This document shows, piece by piece, positions 7,336 through 15,287 of a stretch of DNA of 64,000 bases. The notes beneath the pieces were generated by a model. The model worked only from the letters and a program-made list of their open reading frames with translations. It searched no databases and was not told the origin of the DNA. Both the position numbers and the translations under genes were made by a program. The stretch spans positions 6,566,001 to 6,630,000 of the forward strand of contig CP020563.1 in the NCBI GenBank assembly GCA_002082585.1, given 5' to 3'. Each line of letters starts with the position of its first letter. The stretch's first letter is position 1. This stretch comes from Kitasatospora albolonga. GTDB taxonomy: Bacteria > Actinomycetota > Actinomycetes > Streptomycetales > Streptomycetaceae.

Positions 7336-9188
7336 ACGACTGCCCTTTCGTGCGTGGCCCACATCCGGGCGTAGAGGCCGTCCTCGGCGAGGAGTTCGGG
7401 GTGGCGGCCGAGTCCGACGAGCCGGCCCTCGCGCAGGACGGCGATCAGGTCGGCCTCGACGATCGTGGGGAGCCGGTGCGCGATCACCAGGACGGTCCGG
7501 CCCCGGACCAGCCGGGCGATGGCGTCCTGGATGGCGGCCTCCGACTCGGGGTCCGCGAAGGCGGTCGCCTCGTCCAGGACGAGGACCGGGGCGTCGGCGA
7601 GCAGGGCACGCGCGATGGAGATCCGCTGCGCCTCACCGCCGGAGAGGACGGCCTCCTCACCGACGACGGAGTCGTAACCGCGGGGCAGTGCCTCGATCCG
7701 CCGGTCGATCTGCGCGGCGCGGGCGGCCTCGCGCACCTCCTCCTCGCTCGCGTCCGGCCGGGCGAGGCGGATGTTGTCGCGGACGCTGGTGCGCAGCAGC
7801 TGGACGTCCTGGAGGACGAAGCCGATGTGCCGGTAGAGCCGTTCGGACGGGATCTCGCGCACATCGGCGCCGCCGATCGTGATCCGCCCGCCGGTCACAT
7901 CGTGGAACCGGGTCACCAGGGAGGCCAGCGTCGACTTCCCGGAGCCGGAGGGCCCGACCAGCGCGGTGACGGTCCCGGGGGTGAGGCGCAGGTTCACCCC
8001 CTTGAGGACGTCGGCGGTCCCGTCGTAGCTGAACGACACGCCCTCCAGCACCACTTCGTGCCCCTCGGGCTCCCGGGGGCGGACCGGCTCGGGCAGCACG
8101 GGCGTCTCCAGGACGGCGGCGATCCGCCGTGCCGCCGCCGTGGCCTCGCGCCGGGCCTGCGCGCCGAAGCCGAGGGTGACGAGGACGCTGGGGATGACGA
8201 GCGCGACCATGGAGGCGGTGAGCACGTCGACGGGGGAGACCCAGCCCGCGTGCACGAACCACACCCCGCCCGCCAGGTTCACCAGCAGCACCACCGGCGG
8301 CGAGACCGCCATCGAGGAGTACGCCTCCAGCTTCAGCATCGGCCGCACCCATCCGCTGTAGTGCTCGCCGAACCGCGTCGCCGCCTCCCGGTACCCCGCG
8401 TGCGCCTCGCCCGCCCGGCCGAAGGTCTTCACGACCCCGATACCGGCGACGAACTCGACGATGGCCTTGTTGATCGCGGCGATCCCCGCGTTGAGCCGGC
8501 CCATCTGCGGCGCGAAGTCCTTCATCATGTACGCGTACGCCCCCGCGTAGACCGGCAGCGTGGCCAGGGCCAGCAGGGCGAGCCGCCAGTCGAGCCAGAA
8601 GAGGTAGCCGAGCCCCACGACGGGCACGGTGAGCGCCGCCGTGGTCTCCACCGCGCTGTGGGCGACCAGGTAGTGCAGGTCGTGCACGTCGTTCTGGGCC
8701 GCCTTGCGGACGGTGGCCGAGGAGTTGGCGGTGAACCAGCCGAGCGGGGCGCGCCCCAGCCGCTCCACGATCCGGCGGCGCAGGGACGCCTGGAGCGCCA
8801 CGTCCGCGAAGTGGGTCAGCGCGAGCGCCACCCCGCCGAACAGGGCCCGTACGGAGAGCCCGAACACCGCGATCAGCACGGCCGCGCGCACCGCGTCGGC
8901 GTCGGTGGGGCCGGGGGCGAGCAGCGCCTTGGCCAGCTCCGCGATGGCGATGTACGGGACGACGGTGGCCGCCGCACCGATGATCTGGAGCCCCATGGCG
9001 AGGCGGGTGCGCGCCCGGACCGGCGCGAGCATGGCGGCGAGCGCGGCCCGCCCCCGCGCCTGTTCCTCCTTCTCCCGCTTCCTGTCCGGTTCCGGCTCCT
9101 GCTTCCTGTCCGGCTCCGGCTGTCCCTTTTCGCCGTCAGGTCCCGGTGCCGGTCCCGGTTCCCGCTGCGGACCGTCGTCGTGTTCCAT
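7332..9188 (-). CDS. Exporter-fold ABC protein (membrane domain plus ATPase), IrtA/YbtP-like
   Basis: A 618-residue half-transporter and first gene of the leftward iron-regulated operon. It opens with a charged tail of about 50 residues rich in Glu, Pro, Arg and Lys repeats (EPDRKQEPEPDRKREKEE), followed by an ABC membrane domain. The ATPase has Walker A GPSGSGKST (~412-420), signature LSGGEAQR (~515) and Walker B VLVLDEAT (~535). The ATG at 9188 has GGAGGAGG nine bases upstream; a start 11 codons earlier (9221) is open but less well placed. There is no siderophore-interacting flavin domain, unlike mycobacterial IrtA. It pairs with the next gene, whose start overlaps its stop. Confidence 0.85.
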   Translation of the reverse strand: MEHDDGPQREPGPAPGPDGEKGQPEPDRKQEPEPDRKREKEEQARGRAALAAMLAPVRARTRLAMGLQIIGAAATVVPYIAIAELAKALLAPGPTDADAVRAAVLIAVFGLSVRALFGGVALALTHFADVALQASLRRRIVERLGRAPLGWFTANSSATVRKAAQNDVHDLHYLVAHSAVETTAALTVPVVGLGYLFWLDWRLALLALATLPVYAGAYAYMMKDFAPQMGRLNAGIAAINKAIVEFVAGIGVVKTFGRAGEAHAGYREAATRFGEHYSGWVRPMLKLEAYSSMAVSPPVVLLVNLAGGVWFVHAGWVSPVDVLTASMVALVIPSVLVTLGFGAQARREATAAARRIAAVLETPVLPEPVRPREPEGHEVVLEGVSFSYDGTADVLKGVNLRLTPGTVTALVGPSGSGKSTLASLVTRFHDVTGGRITIGGADVREIPSERLYRHIGFVLQDVQLLRTSVRDNIRLARPDASEEEVREAARAAQIDRRIEALPRGYDSVVGEEAVLSGGEAQRISIARALLADAPVLVLDEATAFADPESEAAIQDAIARLVRGRTVLVIAHRLPTIVEADLIAVLREGRLVGLGRHPELLAEDGLYARMWATHERAVV

Positions 9189-9248
9189 GCGCACGCGCCT
9201 CCTCCGGGCATGCTTCCGCACAGCCCCGTTACAGACAGGCTGTCTTAA

Positions 9249-9267
9249 TTAGGTGAGCCTAACCTTA
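9249..9267 (-). promoter_or_regulatory. Iron box upstream of the ABC-ABC-TetR-hydrolase operon
   Basis: Read on the minus strand, TAAGGTTAGGCTCACCTAA matches 18 of 19 positions of the actinobacterial iron box. It lies about 60 bases before the ATG of the first ABC gene, a suitable position for DmdR/IdeR repression. It is the best of the three iron boxes in the window. A divergent unknown gene starts about 140 bases away on the other side and could be affected too. Confidence 0.9.
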
Positions 9268-9406
9268 ATTATCTGTGTGTGGGCAGAGCTTTCTCCCGTT
9301 CAAAGGAAGGGAGTTCGGCCGCGGAGCGTGGAAGAGGGGACCGGAACGCGGTGCCGGAGACGGTGACGACTGGTCACGTACAGGTTCGTGGACCATACTG
9401 CCCGCC

Positions 9407-9955
9407 GTGGAGCAGAGCATAGATTCGAACAAGAAGCCCGAGTTCGCCGCAGGCATCGACCCGGCGTTCATCCCCCTTCCCGGCCTGACGGCAGCCGCCG
9501 GGCCCCGGAAGGCCGAACCGGAAGCGGAGGCCGGACCGGAGACGGACCCGGAGCTCGACGAAGCTCCCGAAGCGTCCGAGAAGGCAGACGCGGCGGCTCC
9601 CGGTGCCGACGCCGATGCCGACGCGGAAGCGGAAGCAGGCACCGAAGCGGAAGCGGAGGAGAAGGAAGCCGGGGAGGGGCCGGTCTTCGAGGTCAGCGAC
9701 CGTCGCGGCTCGATCCGGGTCGCCGCCGAGGGCATCACGTTCCGGCTGGACGACCAGGAGGCCGAGTTCGGCTGGGACGAGATCGGGGCGGTGGAGATCA
9801 CCCCGGCCCGCTTCGGCCGCCGGTTGACCGTGACCGTGCACCTGCCCGGCCCGCGCTGGTTCAACGCCGAGGTCGAGGCGGAGAGCCGGGCCCGGCTCAA
9901 GGAGTGGCCGGCCGAGCTGGACGCCGTCCTGGACGCCTACTTCGAGGAGTCCTGA
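9407..9955 (+). CDS. Conserved-type unknown protein with acidic Ala/Glu-rich N-terminus
   Basis: A 182-residue protein of unknown function. Residues ~35-90 are a low-complexity run of Glu, Ala, Asp and Pro encoded by repeated GAAGCG/GCCGAC-like codons, probably disordered. Residues ~92-180 look folded: alternating strands (GSIRVAAEGITFRL, EAEFGWDEIGAVEI, LTVTVHLPG) followed by a C-terminal helix, reminiscent of a PH-like beta barrel. The GTG at 9407 was preferred because the upstream extension has poor codon bias. It lies downstream of the divergent iron box but has no obvious iron connection. Confidence 0.65.
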   Translation: MEQSIDSNKKPEFAAGIDPAFIPLPGLTAAAGPRKAEPEAEAGPETDPELDEAPEASEKADAAAPGADADADAEAEAGTEAEAEEKEAGEGPVFEVSDRRGSIRVAAEGITFRLDDQEAEFGWDEIGAVEITPARFGRRLTVTVHLPGPRWFNAEVEAESRARLKEWPAELDAVLDAYFEES

Positions 9956-9966
9956 GCGCCCGTCCC

Positions 9967-10005
9967 CGGCTCCCGGCACCGCCTCACTCGCGGCGCCGGG
10001 AGCCG
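9967..10005. terminator. Bidirectional terminator hairpin between convergent genes
   Basis: CGGCTCCCGGC at 9967-9977 pairs perfectly with GCCGGGAGCCG at 9995-10005. It sits between two convergent genes, with the right arm inside the last codons of the DedA gene. As is common in Streptomyces it has no T-tract, so the call rests on the 11-bp stem and its position. Confidence 0.65.
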
Positions 10006-10640
10006 TCGCGGCCCCGGACGCGCATCACCACGTAACAGATCAGCGCCAGCGCGGCGAGGCCCAGCACGACCTTCGACATGATGCCGATGTACGTCCCGAC
10101 GACGTCCCAGCGGTCGCCGAGCCAGTAACCCGCCAGTACCAGCACGGTGTTCCACACCAGGCTGCCCACCGTCGTCAGCCCGACGAACAGCGGCAGCGGC
10201 ATGCGCTCCACACCCGCGGGCACCGAGATCAGGCTCCGGAAGACCGGCACCATCCGGCCCAGGAGCACCGCCTTGGTGCCGTGGCGGGCGAACCACTCCT
10301 CCGTACGCACCAGGTCGGAGGGCTTGACCAGCGGCAGCCTGGCCCACAGGGCGTGCATCCGCTCCCGGCCGAACACGGCCCCGAGCCCGTACAGCGCGAC
10401 CGCCCCCACGACCGAGCCCAGCGTCGTCCAGAACAGGGCGGAGGCCAGGCTGAGCACGCCCTGCGCCGCGGCGAACCCGGTCAGCGGCAGGATGATCTCG
10501 CTCGGCAGCGGCGGGAACAGGTTCTCCAGGGCGATGGCCAGGCCCGCGCCGGGCCCGCCGAACGTCTCGACCAGGTCGGTGGCCCAGCCCGCGATGCCGC
10601 CCTGCGGTTCCTCGGCGGCGGCTGTCAGTGCGAGCTGCAT
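9984..10640 (-). CDS. DedA-family membrane protein
   Basis: A 218-residue membrane protein of the DedA/SNARE-associated family, several members of which flip polyprenyl- or phospholipids. It has about four hydrophobic segments, the early motif ENLFPPLPSEIILPL (the FPPxPxE region) and the later motif GRMVPVFRSLISVPAGVERM. These include the paired Arg and Pro residues typical of the family. The C-terminus is basic (RVRGRDGSRRRE). The ATG at 10640 has GGAG upstream. It stands alone between a convergent unknown gene and a divergent DeoR regulator. The substrate is unknown. Confidence 0.88.
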   Translation of the reverse strand: MQLALTAAAEEPQGGIAGWATDLVETFGGPGAGLAIALENLFPPLPSEIILPLTGFAAAQGVLSLASALFWTTLGSVVGAVALYGLGAVFGRERMHALWARLPLVKPSDLVRTEEWFARHGTKAVLLGRMVPVFRSLISVPAGVERMPLPLFVGLTTVGSLVWNTVLVLAGYWLGDRWDVVGTYIGIMSKVVLGLAALALICYVVMRVRGRDGSRRRE

Positions 10641-10833
10641 GGGGGGTCTCCGGCGGTGCTGGTCGGGTGCGCGGAGGGAGGGCAGGCCGCGTCCTGCCCG
10701 TCCATGATCCCTCAGGCCCCGCCGGGCACCACCGGCCGGGCTCCTGTGCGAGGCTTGCGGCGGTCCGGCCACCGGCGACCGCGTTCCCGGGAAGCGTGGC
10801 GCCCGGCACCGGACGGCGGAGGAGGAGACGCAC

Positions 10834-11631
10834 GTGGCCAGGGACGCCCGGTGGGACGCGCTGCTGGAGCTGGTCGGCAGGCACGGCAGGGTGGAGGTCG
10901 AGGAGGCGGCGGCGGAGCTCGCCGTATCGCCCGCCACCATCCGCCGCGACCTCGACCAGCTCGCCGAACAGCACCTGCTCACCCGCACCCGGGGCGGGGC
11001 GGTCGCGCACGGGGTCTCCTACGAGCTGGCGCTGCGCTACAAGACCGGCCGCCACGCCCCCGAGAAGCAGGCCATCGGCCGCGCGGTCTCCGGACTCGTC
11101 GCCGTCGGCGAGGTGGTCGGCCTGACCGGCGGTACGACGGTGACCGAGGTGGCCCGCGCGCTGGCGGTACGCCCCGACATCGTCGGCGAGACGGCGGTGG
11201 CGGGCGGCGCGCCGACGCTCACCGTCGTCACCAACGCGCTCAACATCGCGAGCGAACTGGCGATCCGGCCGCAGATCAAGATGGTCGTCACGGGCGGGGT
11301 GGCGAGGCCCCAGTCGTACGAGCTGACGGGCCCGCTGGCCGTCGGGGTGATGAACGAGATCACGCTCGACGTCGCGGTCCTCGGGGTGAACGCCATCGAT
11401 ATCGAACGCGGCGCCTACGTCCACCACGAGGGCGAGGCGAGCGTCAACCGGCTGCTCGCGGAGCGGGCGCAGCGGGTGGTGGTCGCCGCCGACTCCTCGA
11501 AGATCGGCAAGCGGGCCTTCGCCCGGGTCTGCGACCTCGGTCTGGTCGACGTCCTGGTCACCGACTCCCATGTCACGGCCGAGGCGAGGGACCGGTTCGG
11601 GGAGGCGGGCGTCCAGGTGATCACGGTGTGA
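10834..11631 (+). CDS. DeoR-family transcriptional regulator
   Basis: A 265-residue regulator. The N-terminal helix-turn-helix covers residues ~8-57 (ELAVSPATIRRDLDQL). The C-terminal DeoR sensor domain, which binds sugar phosphates in this family, shows the GGTTVTEVARAL loop, TGGVARPQSYELTGPLA and ADSSKIGKRAF. The GTG start is preceded by a purine-rich GGAGGAGGAGAC run. No sugar kinase or transporter lies nearby, so the regulated genes are probably elsewhere. The last codons and stop are part of a 15-bp tandem repeat. Confidence 0.87.
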   Translation: MARDARWDALLELVGRHGRVEVEEAAAELAVSPATIRRDLDQLAEQHLLTRTRGGAVAHGVSYELALRYKTGRHAPEKQAIGRAVSGLVAVGEVVGLTGGTTVTEVARALAVRPDIVGETAVAGGAPTLTVVTNALNIASELAIRPQIKMVVTGGVARPQSYELTGPLAVGVMNEITLDVAVLGVNAIDIERGAYVHHEGEASVNRLLAERAQRVVVAADSSKIGKRAFARVCDLGLVDVLVTDSHVTAEARDRFGEAGVQVITV

Positions 11632-11707
11632 GTGATCATGGTGTGGGTGATCACGGGTTCCGGGTGACGGCGGTCCGTGTGATGACGGTCCGTGTGATGA
11701 CGGTGTG
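11617..11707. repeat. Two adjoining 15-bp-period tandem repeats
   Basis: GTGATCACGGTGTG, a near copy (GTGATCATGGTGTG) and a partial third copy start at 11617, 11632 and 11647. They are followed by two identical copies of GGTCCGTGTGATGAC at 11672-11686 and 11687-11701 and the start of another. The first set spans the stop codon of the DeoR gene. Both have the same 15-bp period but different units. Confidence 0.75.
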
Positions 11708-11834
11708 AGACCGACCCGATCCGGTCCTTCGCCGTGTCGTTGGTACGCCGAACGGGTGAGGGGCGAGAGGATTGGCCGATGAACAGTGAGTGCAGCCGGC
11801 GCGGACCCGCCCGGCTCGACGACGGGGTGGCCCT

Positions 11835-12239
11835 GTGAGCAGGTACGACAGGTACGACAGATATGACGCCACCGACGAACAGTGGGAGGGGCTGGCCCAG
11901 GTCGTACCCCTGCGCGGCCGCGACGAGTGGCCGTCCCGGATCGACCACCGCACGGTCCCGGACGAACGTGCGGCCGAGCAGCGCCGCCTGGTGGTGCTGC
12001 GGGTGCAGGTCTTCGCGGACGCCCGCGAGGTCGCGGAGTACCTGGTCGCCCAGGTGCCGGTGCTGCTCGACCTGACGGCGGCGGAGACGGACGTGGCCAA
12101 GCGGATTCTCGACTTCAGCAGCGGTGTGGTGTTCGGGCTCGGCAGCGGTATGCACCGCGTCGACCGGAACGTCTTCCTGCTCGCGCCGGAGGGCATGGAG
12201 GTCGAGGGGGTCACCCCCGCGGGCCTCACCCAGGCGTAG
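11835..12239 (+). CDS. sepF: SepF-family cell-division protein (paralogue)
   Basis: A 134-residue protein with the SepF core. The second half contains the diagnostic run DVAKRILDFSSGVVFGLGSG followed by MHRVDRNVFLLAPEGMEV. SepF polymerises and tethers FtsZ to the membrane. Here the N-terminus (SRYDRYDRYDATDEQW) is short and hydrophilic, with a 3-residue RYD repeat, and I do not see the usual amphipathic membrane-binding helix. There are no dcw genes nearby, so this is probably one of the extra SepF-like proteins that Streptomyces carry. The GTG start was chosen from codon bias; the upstream extension looks non-coding. Confidence 0.8.
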   Translation: MSRYDRYDRYDATDEQWEGLAQVVPLRGRDEWPSRIDHRTVPDERAAEQRRLVVLRVQVFADAREVAEYLVAQVPVLLDLTAAETDVAKRILDFSSGVVFGLGSGMHRVDRNVFLLAPEGMEVEGVTPAGLTQA

Positions 12240-12310
12240 GACTCCCGGTGCCCCTCGCCTTTCCGGACGCCCCTCGGGGCGTCCGGGGCGGCGGTGGTAG
12301 ACCTGGGGCC

Positions 12311-12670
12311 GTGACAGAACTCGATGTGGCAGAACTCCAGCGGCGGCTGGCCGCGTTCGCGGCGGCACGGGACTGGGGGCAGTACCACACCCCGAAGAAC
12401 CTGGCGGCGGCCCTCAGCGTCGAGGCGTCCGAACTGGTGGAGATCTTCCAGTGGCTGACGCCCGAGCAGTCCGCGCGGATCATGGACGACCCCGAAGCGG
12501 CCCACCGCGTCGCCGACGAGGTCGCCGATGTGCTCGCCTACCTCCTCCAGTTCTGCGAGGTGCTGGGCATCGACCCGCTGCGGGCGCTGGCGGCCAAGAT
12601 GGACCGGAACGAGCGGCGCTTCCCCGTGCCGAACCCTCCGGAACCCCAGGATCGTCACTCTTCGGAGTGA
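12311..12670 (+). CDS. MazG-like nucleotide pyrophosphohydrolase
   Basis: A 119-residue all-helical protein of the MazG/dCTPase-like superfamily, which hydrolyses nucleoside triphosphates to monophosphates and pyrophosphate. The metal-binding acids are in VEASELVEIFQW and DEVADVLAYLLQF. The preceding RDWGQYHTPKNLAAAL is typical of the single-domain form. It probably cleans the nucleotide pool of modified or excess dNTPs. The GTG at 12311 gives the usual length. It stands between the sepF paralogue (71 bases upstream) and a DnaA-box-containing spacer. Confidence 0.85.
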   Translation: MTELDVAELQRRLAAFAAARDWGQYHTPKNLAAALSVEASELVEIFQWLTPEQSARIMDDPEAAHRVADEVADVLAYLLQFCEVLGIDPLRALAAKMDRNERRFPVPNPPEPQDRHSSE

Positions 12671-12675
12671 TCAAC

Positions 12676-12753
12676 TTATCCACAATCGACTTGGTGTCCA
12701 CAGATTTCCGATTTCCTCTGGCCTGACGGTGCCTTATCCCTCACTGTGGGTAA
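12676..12753. promoter_or_regulatory. Cluster of DnaA-box-like nonamers
   Basis: TTATCCACA at 12676-12684 is a perfect classical DnaA box. GTGTCCACA at 12694-12702 differs from the Streptomyces box TTGTCCACA at the first base. TGTGGGTAA at 12745-12753 is TTACCCACA on the other strand. The spacer is also locally AT-rich compared with its surroundings. It precedes the DUF6099-like gene by about 40 bases, so it may act at that promoter or titrate DnaA. There are no oriC genes here. Confidence 0.45.
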
Positions 12754-12794
12754 TGAATGAGGTGAGCGGGTTTTCGTACGGACGGGGGAAACGC

Positions 12795-13295
12795 ATGGAA
12801 GCGGAGCGACTCATCGAGACGGGGCGGCGGGCCCTGGCGGAGAGCCGGGGCGCGCTGGACGTGATGGCGGAGGCATGGCAGGCGCAGGCCCTCGCCCGGA
12901 CGGTCGGCAGCAGGCTGGCCCTGGACGGCCCGAGGGAGTTACGGGGCGAGGCGCGGGCCCTGGGGGAGATCGGCGGCGGCTGCTCGGCGCCGGACCACCC
13001 GGCGGTCCTCTCCCGGGGCGCGAGGGCGGCGCAGCTCTCCGGGATCGCCGATGTGCGGGCGGCCCTGACGGGGCTCGCGCTGCTGCTCGGCGAGGCCGGG
13101 ATCGCGCTCGTCGGGGTGGCCTGCGACACGGGGGAGGACGGTCTCTACTGGCAGTGCATCGAGGCCATGGACGCCGCCGACGAGTCGCTGGACCGGGTGC
13201 ACGGGCTGCTGAGACGGCTTGCCGAGCGGGAGAGGGAGCGCGACGGACCCTACGGCGGGATACGCGGCCCCGCCGCGTCGGCGACGGGGCTCTGA
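12795..13295 (+). CDS. DUF6099-like protein of unknown function
   Basis: A 166-residue, mostly helical soluble protein without signal peptide or membrane segment. I recognise it as resembling the actinobacterial DUF6099 family from the opening MEAERLIETGRRALAES and the later GLYWQCIEAMDAADESLDRV, but this is memory of family style and not a search. The helical region ends with an Arg/Glu-rich segment (RRLAERERERD), and the tail is Gly/Ala-rich. It lies downstream of a DnaA-box-like cluster. No function can be proposed. Confidence 0.65.
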   Translation: MEAERLIETGRRALAESRGALDVMAEAWQAQALARTVGSRLALDGPRELRGEARALGEIGGGCSAPDHPAVLSRGARAAQLSGIADVRAALTGLALLLGEAGIALVGVACDTGEDGLYWQCIEAMDAADESLDRVHGLLRRLAERERERDGPYGGIRGPAASATGL

Positions 13296-13389
13296 GGCGG
13301 GACCCGCCGCTGAGCTCCGAGGGAAGGACCGCTGTCGGGGAAGGCCCGTGCTGAGGGAGGACCCGCCGGTGAAGGGGCAGGATGGGGGC

Positions 13390-14313
13390 ATGGATCTTCG
13401 CATCTTCACCGAGCCCCAGCAAGGGGCCGACTACGACACCCTGCTCACCGTCGCCAAGGCCACCGAGGACCTCGGCTTCGACGCCTTCTACCGCTCGGAC
13501 CACTACCTCCGCATGGGCTCCGGCGACGGTCTGCCCGGACCGACCGACGCCTGGATCACGCTGGCCGGTCTGGCGCGCGAGACCCGGCGGATCAGGCTCG
13601 GCACACTGATGACGGCGGGCACGTTCCGGCTGCCCGGCGTGCTCGCCATCCAGGTGGCCCAGGTCGACCGGATGTCCGGCGGCCGGGTCGAACTGGGGCT
13701 GGGCGCGGGCTGGTTCGAGGAGGAGCACAGGGCCTACGGCATCCCGTTCCCGAAGGAGAAGTTCGGCCGCCTGGAGGAGCAGCTGGCGATCGTCACCGGC
13801 CTGTGGGCCACGGAGATCGGCAAGACCTTCAGTTACGACGGCACCTACTACCAGCTCACCGACTCGCCCGCGCTGCCGAAGCCTGCCCAGGCCAAGGTGC
13901 CCGTCCTGATCGGCGGCCACGGCGCGACCCGCACCCCGCGCCTGGCCGCGCAGTACGCGGACGAGTTCAACATCCCCTTCGCCTCCCTGGAGGACAGCGA
14001 GAAGCAGTTCGGCCGGGTCCGGGCGGCGGCCGAGGCGTTCGGGCGGCAGCCGGACGACCTGGTGTACTCCAACGCCCTGGTCGTCTGCGCGGGCAAGGAC
14101 GACGCGGAGGTGGCCCGGCGGGCGGCGGCCATCGGCCGGGAGGTGGAGGAGCTGAAGGCCAACGGGCTGGCCGGCTCGCCCGCCGAGGTCGTCGACAAGA
14201 TCGGCCGGTACGCGGCGATCGGGTCCTCCCGGATCTACCTCCAGGTCCTGGACCTGGACGATCTGGACCACCTGGAGCTGATCTCCTCACAGATCCAGTC
14301 CCAGCTGAACTGA
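13390..14313 (+). CDS. LLM-class F420-dependent oxidoreductase
   Basis: A 307-residue luciferase-like monooxygenase-fold (TIM barrel) protein. It opens with DLRIFTEPQQGADYDTLL and has FYRSDHYLRMG, the RIRLGTLMTAGTFRLPGVLA strand-loop and RVELGLGAGWFEEEHRAYG, which are characteristic of the F420-dependent branch. It would use reduced F420 to reduce an unknown substrate in the cytoplasm. The ATG at 13390 is preceded by GGGGCAGGATGGGGGC. It lies 39 bases before mmuM in the same direction, so the two may be co-transcribed. Confidence 0.85.
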   Translation: MDLRIFTEPQQGADYDTLLTVAKATEDLGFDAFYRSDHYLRMGSGDGLPGPTDAWITLAGLARETRRIRLGTLMTAGTFRLPGVLAIQVAQVDRMSGGRVELGLGAGWFEEEHRAYGIPFPKEKFGRLEEQLAIVTGLWATEIGKTFSYDGTYYQLTDSPALPKPAQAKVPVLIGGHGATRTPRLAAQYADEFNIPFASLEDSEKQFGRVRAAAEAFGRQPDDLVYSNALVVCAGKDDAEVARRAAAIGREVEELKANGLAGSPAEVVDKIGRYAAIGSSRIYLQVLDLDDLDHLELISSQIQSQLN

Positions 14314-14352
14314 CACCGCGTCCGGCCCCGGCAGGGGCGAGGAGGAGATGAC

Positions 14353-15270
14353 ATGAGCTCCGGCCGTACGCTCGCCGAAGCGCTGGCGGAGGGACCCGTC
14401 CTGCTGGACGGCGGCCTCTCCAACCAGTTGGAGGCACAGGGGTGCGACCTCTCCGACGCGCTCTGGTCGGCCCGGCTGCTGGCCGACGCGCCGGAACAGA
14501 TCGAGGCCGCCCACCTGGCGTATCTGCGGGCCGGGGCACAGGTGCTCATCACCTCCGGCTACCAGGCCACGTTCGAGGGGTTCGCGCGCCGGGGCATCGG
14601 TCCCGAGCGGGCCGGGGCGCTGCTCGCCCGCAGCGTGGAGCTGGCCCGGCGGGCCTCCGCGGCGGCCCGCCGGGCCGGTCCCGGGCGGGAGGTCTGGGTC
14701 GCCGCGTCGCTCGGCCCGTACGGGGCGATGCTCGCGGACGGCAGCGAGTACCGGGGACGGTACGGGCTCACCGTCCGGGAGCTGGAGCGCTTCCACCGCC
14801 CCCGGGTGGCCGCGTTCGCCGGGGCCGGGCCCGATGTGCTGGCGCTGGAGACGGTGCCGGACGTGGACGAGGCCGAGGCGATGGTGCGGGTGGCCGAGGA
14901 GACCGGGCTGCCGTTCTGGCTCTCGTACAGCGTGGCGGGCGGCCGGACCCGGGCCGGGCAGCCGCTGGAGGAGGCGTTCGCGGTGGCCGCCGGGCGGGAG
15001 GCGGTGGTGGCCGTCGGGGTCAACTGCTGCGATCCGGCCGAGGCGGAGGAGGCCGTGCGGACGGCGGTGGCGGTCACGGGGAAGCCGGCCGTGGTCTACC
15101 CGAACAGCGGGGAGGGCTGGGACGCCGGTGGCAGGGGGTGGACCGGGCGGAGCACGTTCGACCCGGGGCGGGTGCGGGCCTGGACGGAGGCCGGGGCGCG
15201 GCTCGTCGGAGGCTGCTGCCGGGTGGGGCCGGACCGGATCGAGGAGCTGGCGGCGCTGCTGGAGCGCTGA
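14353..15270 (+). CDS. mmuM: Homocysteine S-methyltransferase
   Basis: A 305-residue zinc enzyme that transfers a methyl group from S-methylmethionine (or S-adenosylmethionine) to homocysteine, giving methionine. Family features are LLDGGLSNQLEAQG at the N-terminus, ITSGYQATFEGF, the zinc ligand Cys in GVNCCDP and the Cys pair in GGCCRVGP near the C-terminus. GGAGGAG stands just upstream of its ATG. It ends 17 bases before the Hen1 gene, so it may share a transcript with the RNA-repair genes; a metabolic link through methyl-group supply is speculation. Confidence 0.88.
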   Translation: MSSGRTLAEALAEGPVLLDGGLSNQLEAQGCDLSDALWSARLLADAPEQIEAAHLAYLRAGAQVLITSGYQATFEGFARRGIGPERAGALLARSVELARRASAAARRAGPGREVWVAASLGPYGAMLADGSEYRGRYGLTVRELERFHRPRVAAFAGAGPDVLALETVPDVDEAEAMVRVAEETGLPFWLSYSVAGGRTRAGQPLEEAFAVAAGREAVVAVGVNCCDPAEAEEAVRTAVAVTGKPAVVYPNSGEGWDAGGRGWTGRSTFDPGRVRAWTEAGARLVGGCCRVGPDRIEELAALLER

Positions 15271-15287
15271 GCCGGAGGGCGTCGAAA

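Noticed and set aside
12676..12753. Chromosomal replication origin
   Set aside because: Only three nonamers and no dnaA, dnaN or parAB genes nearby.
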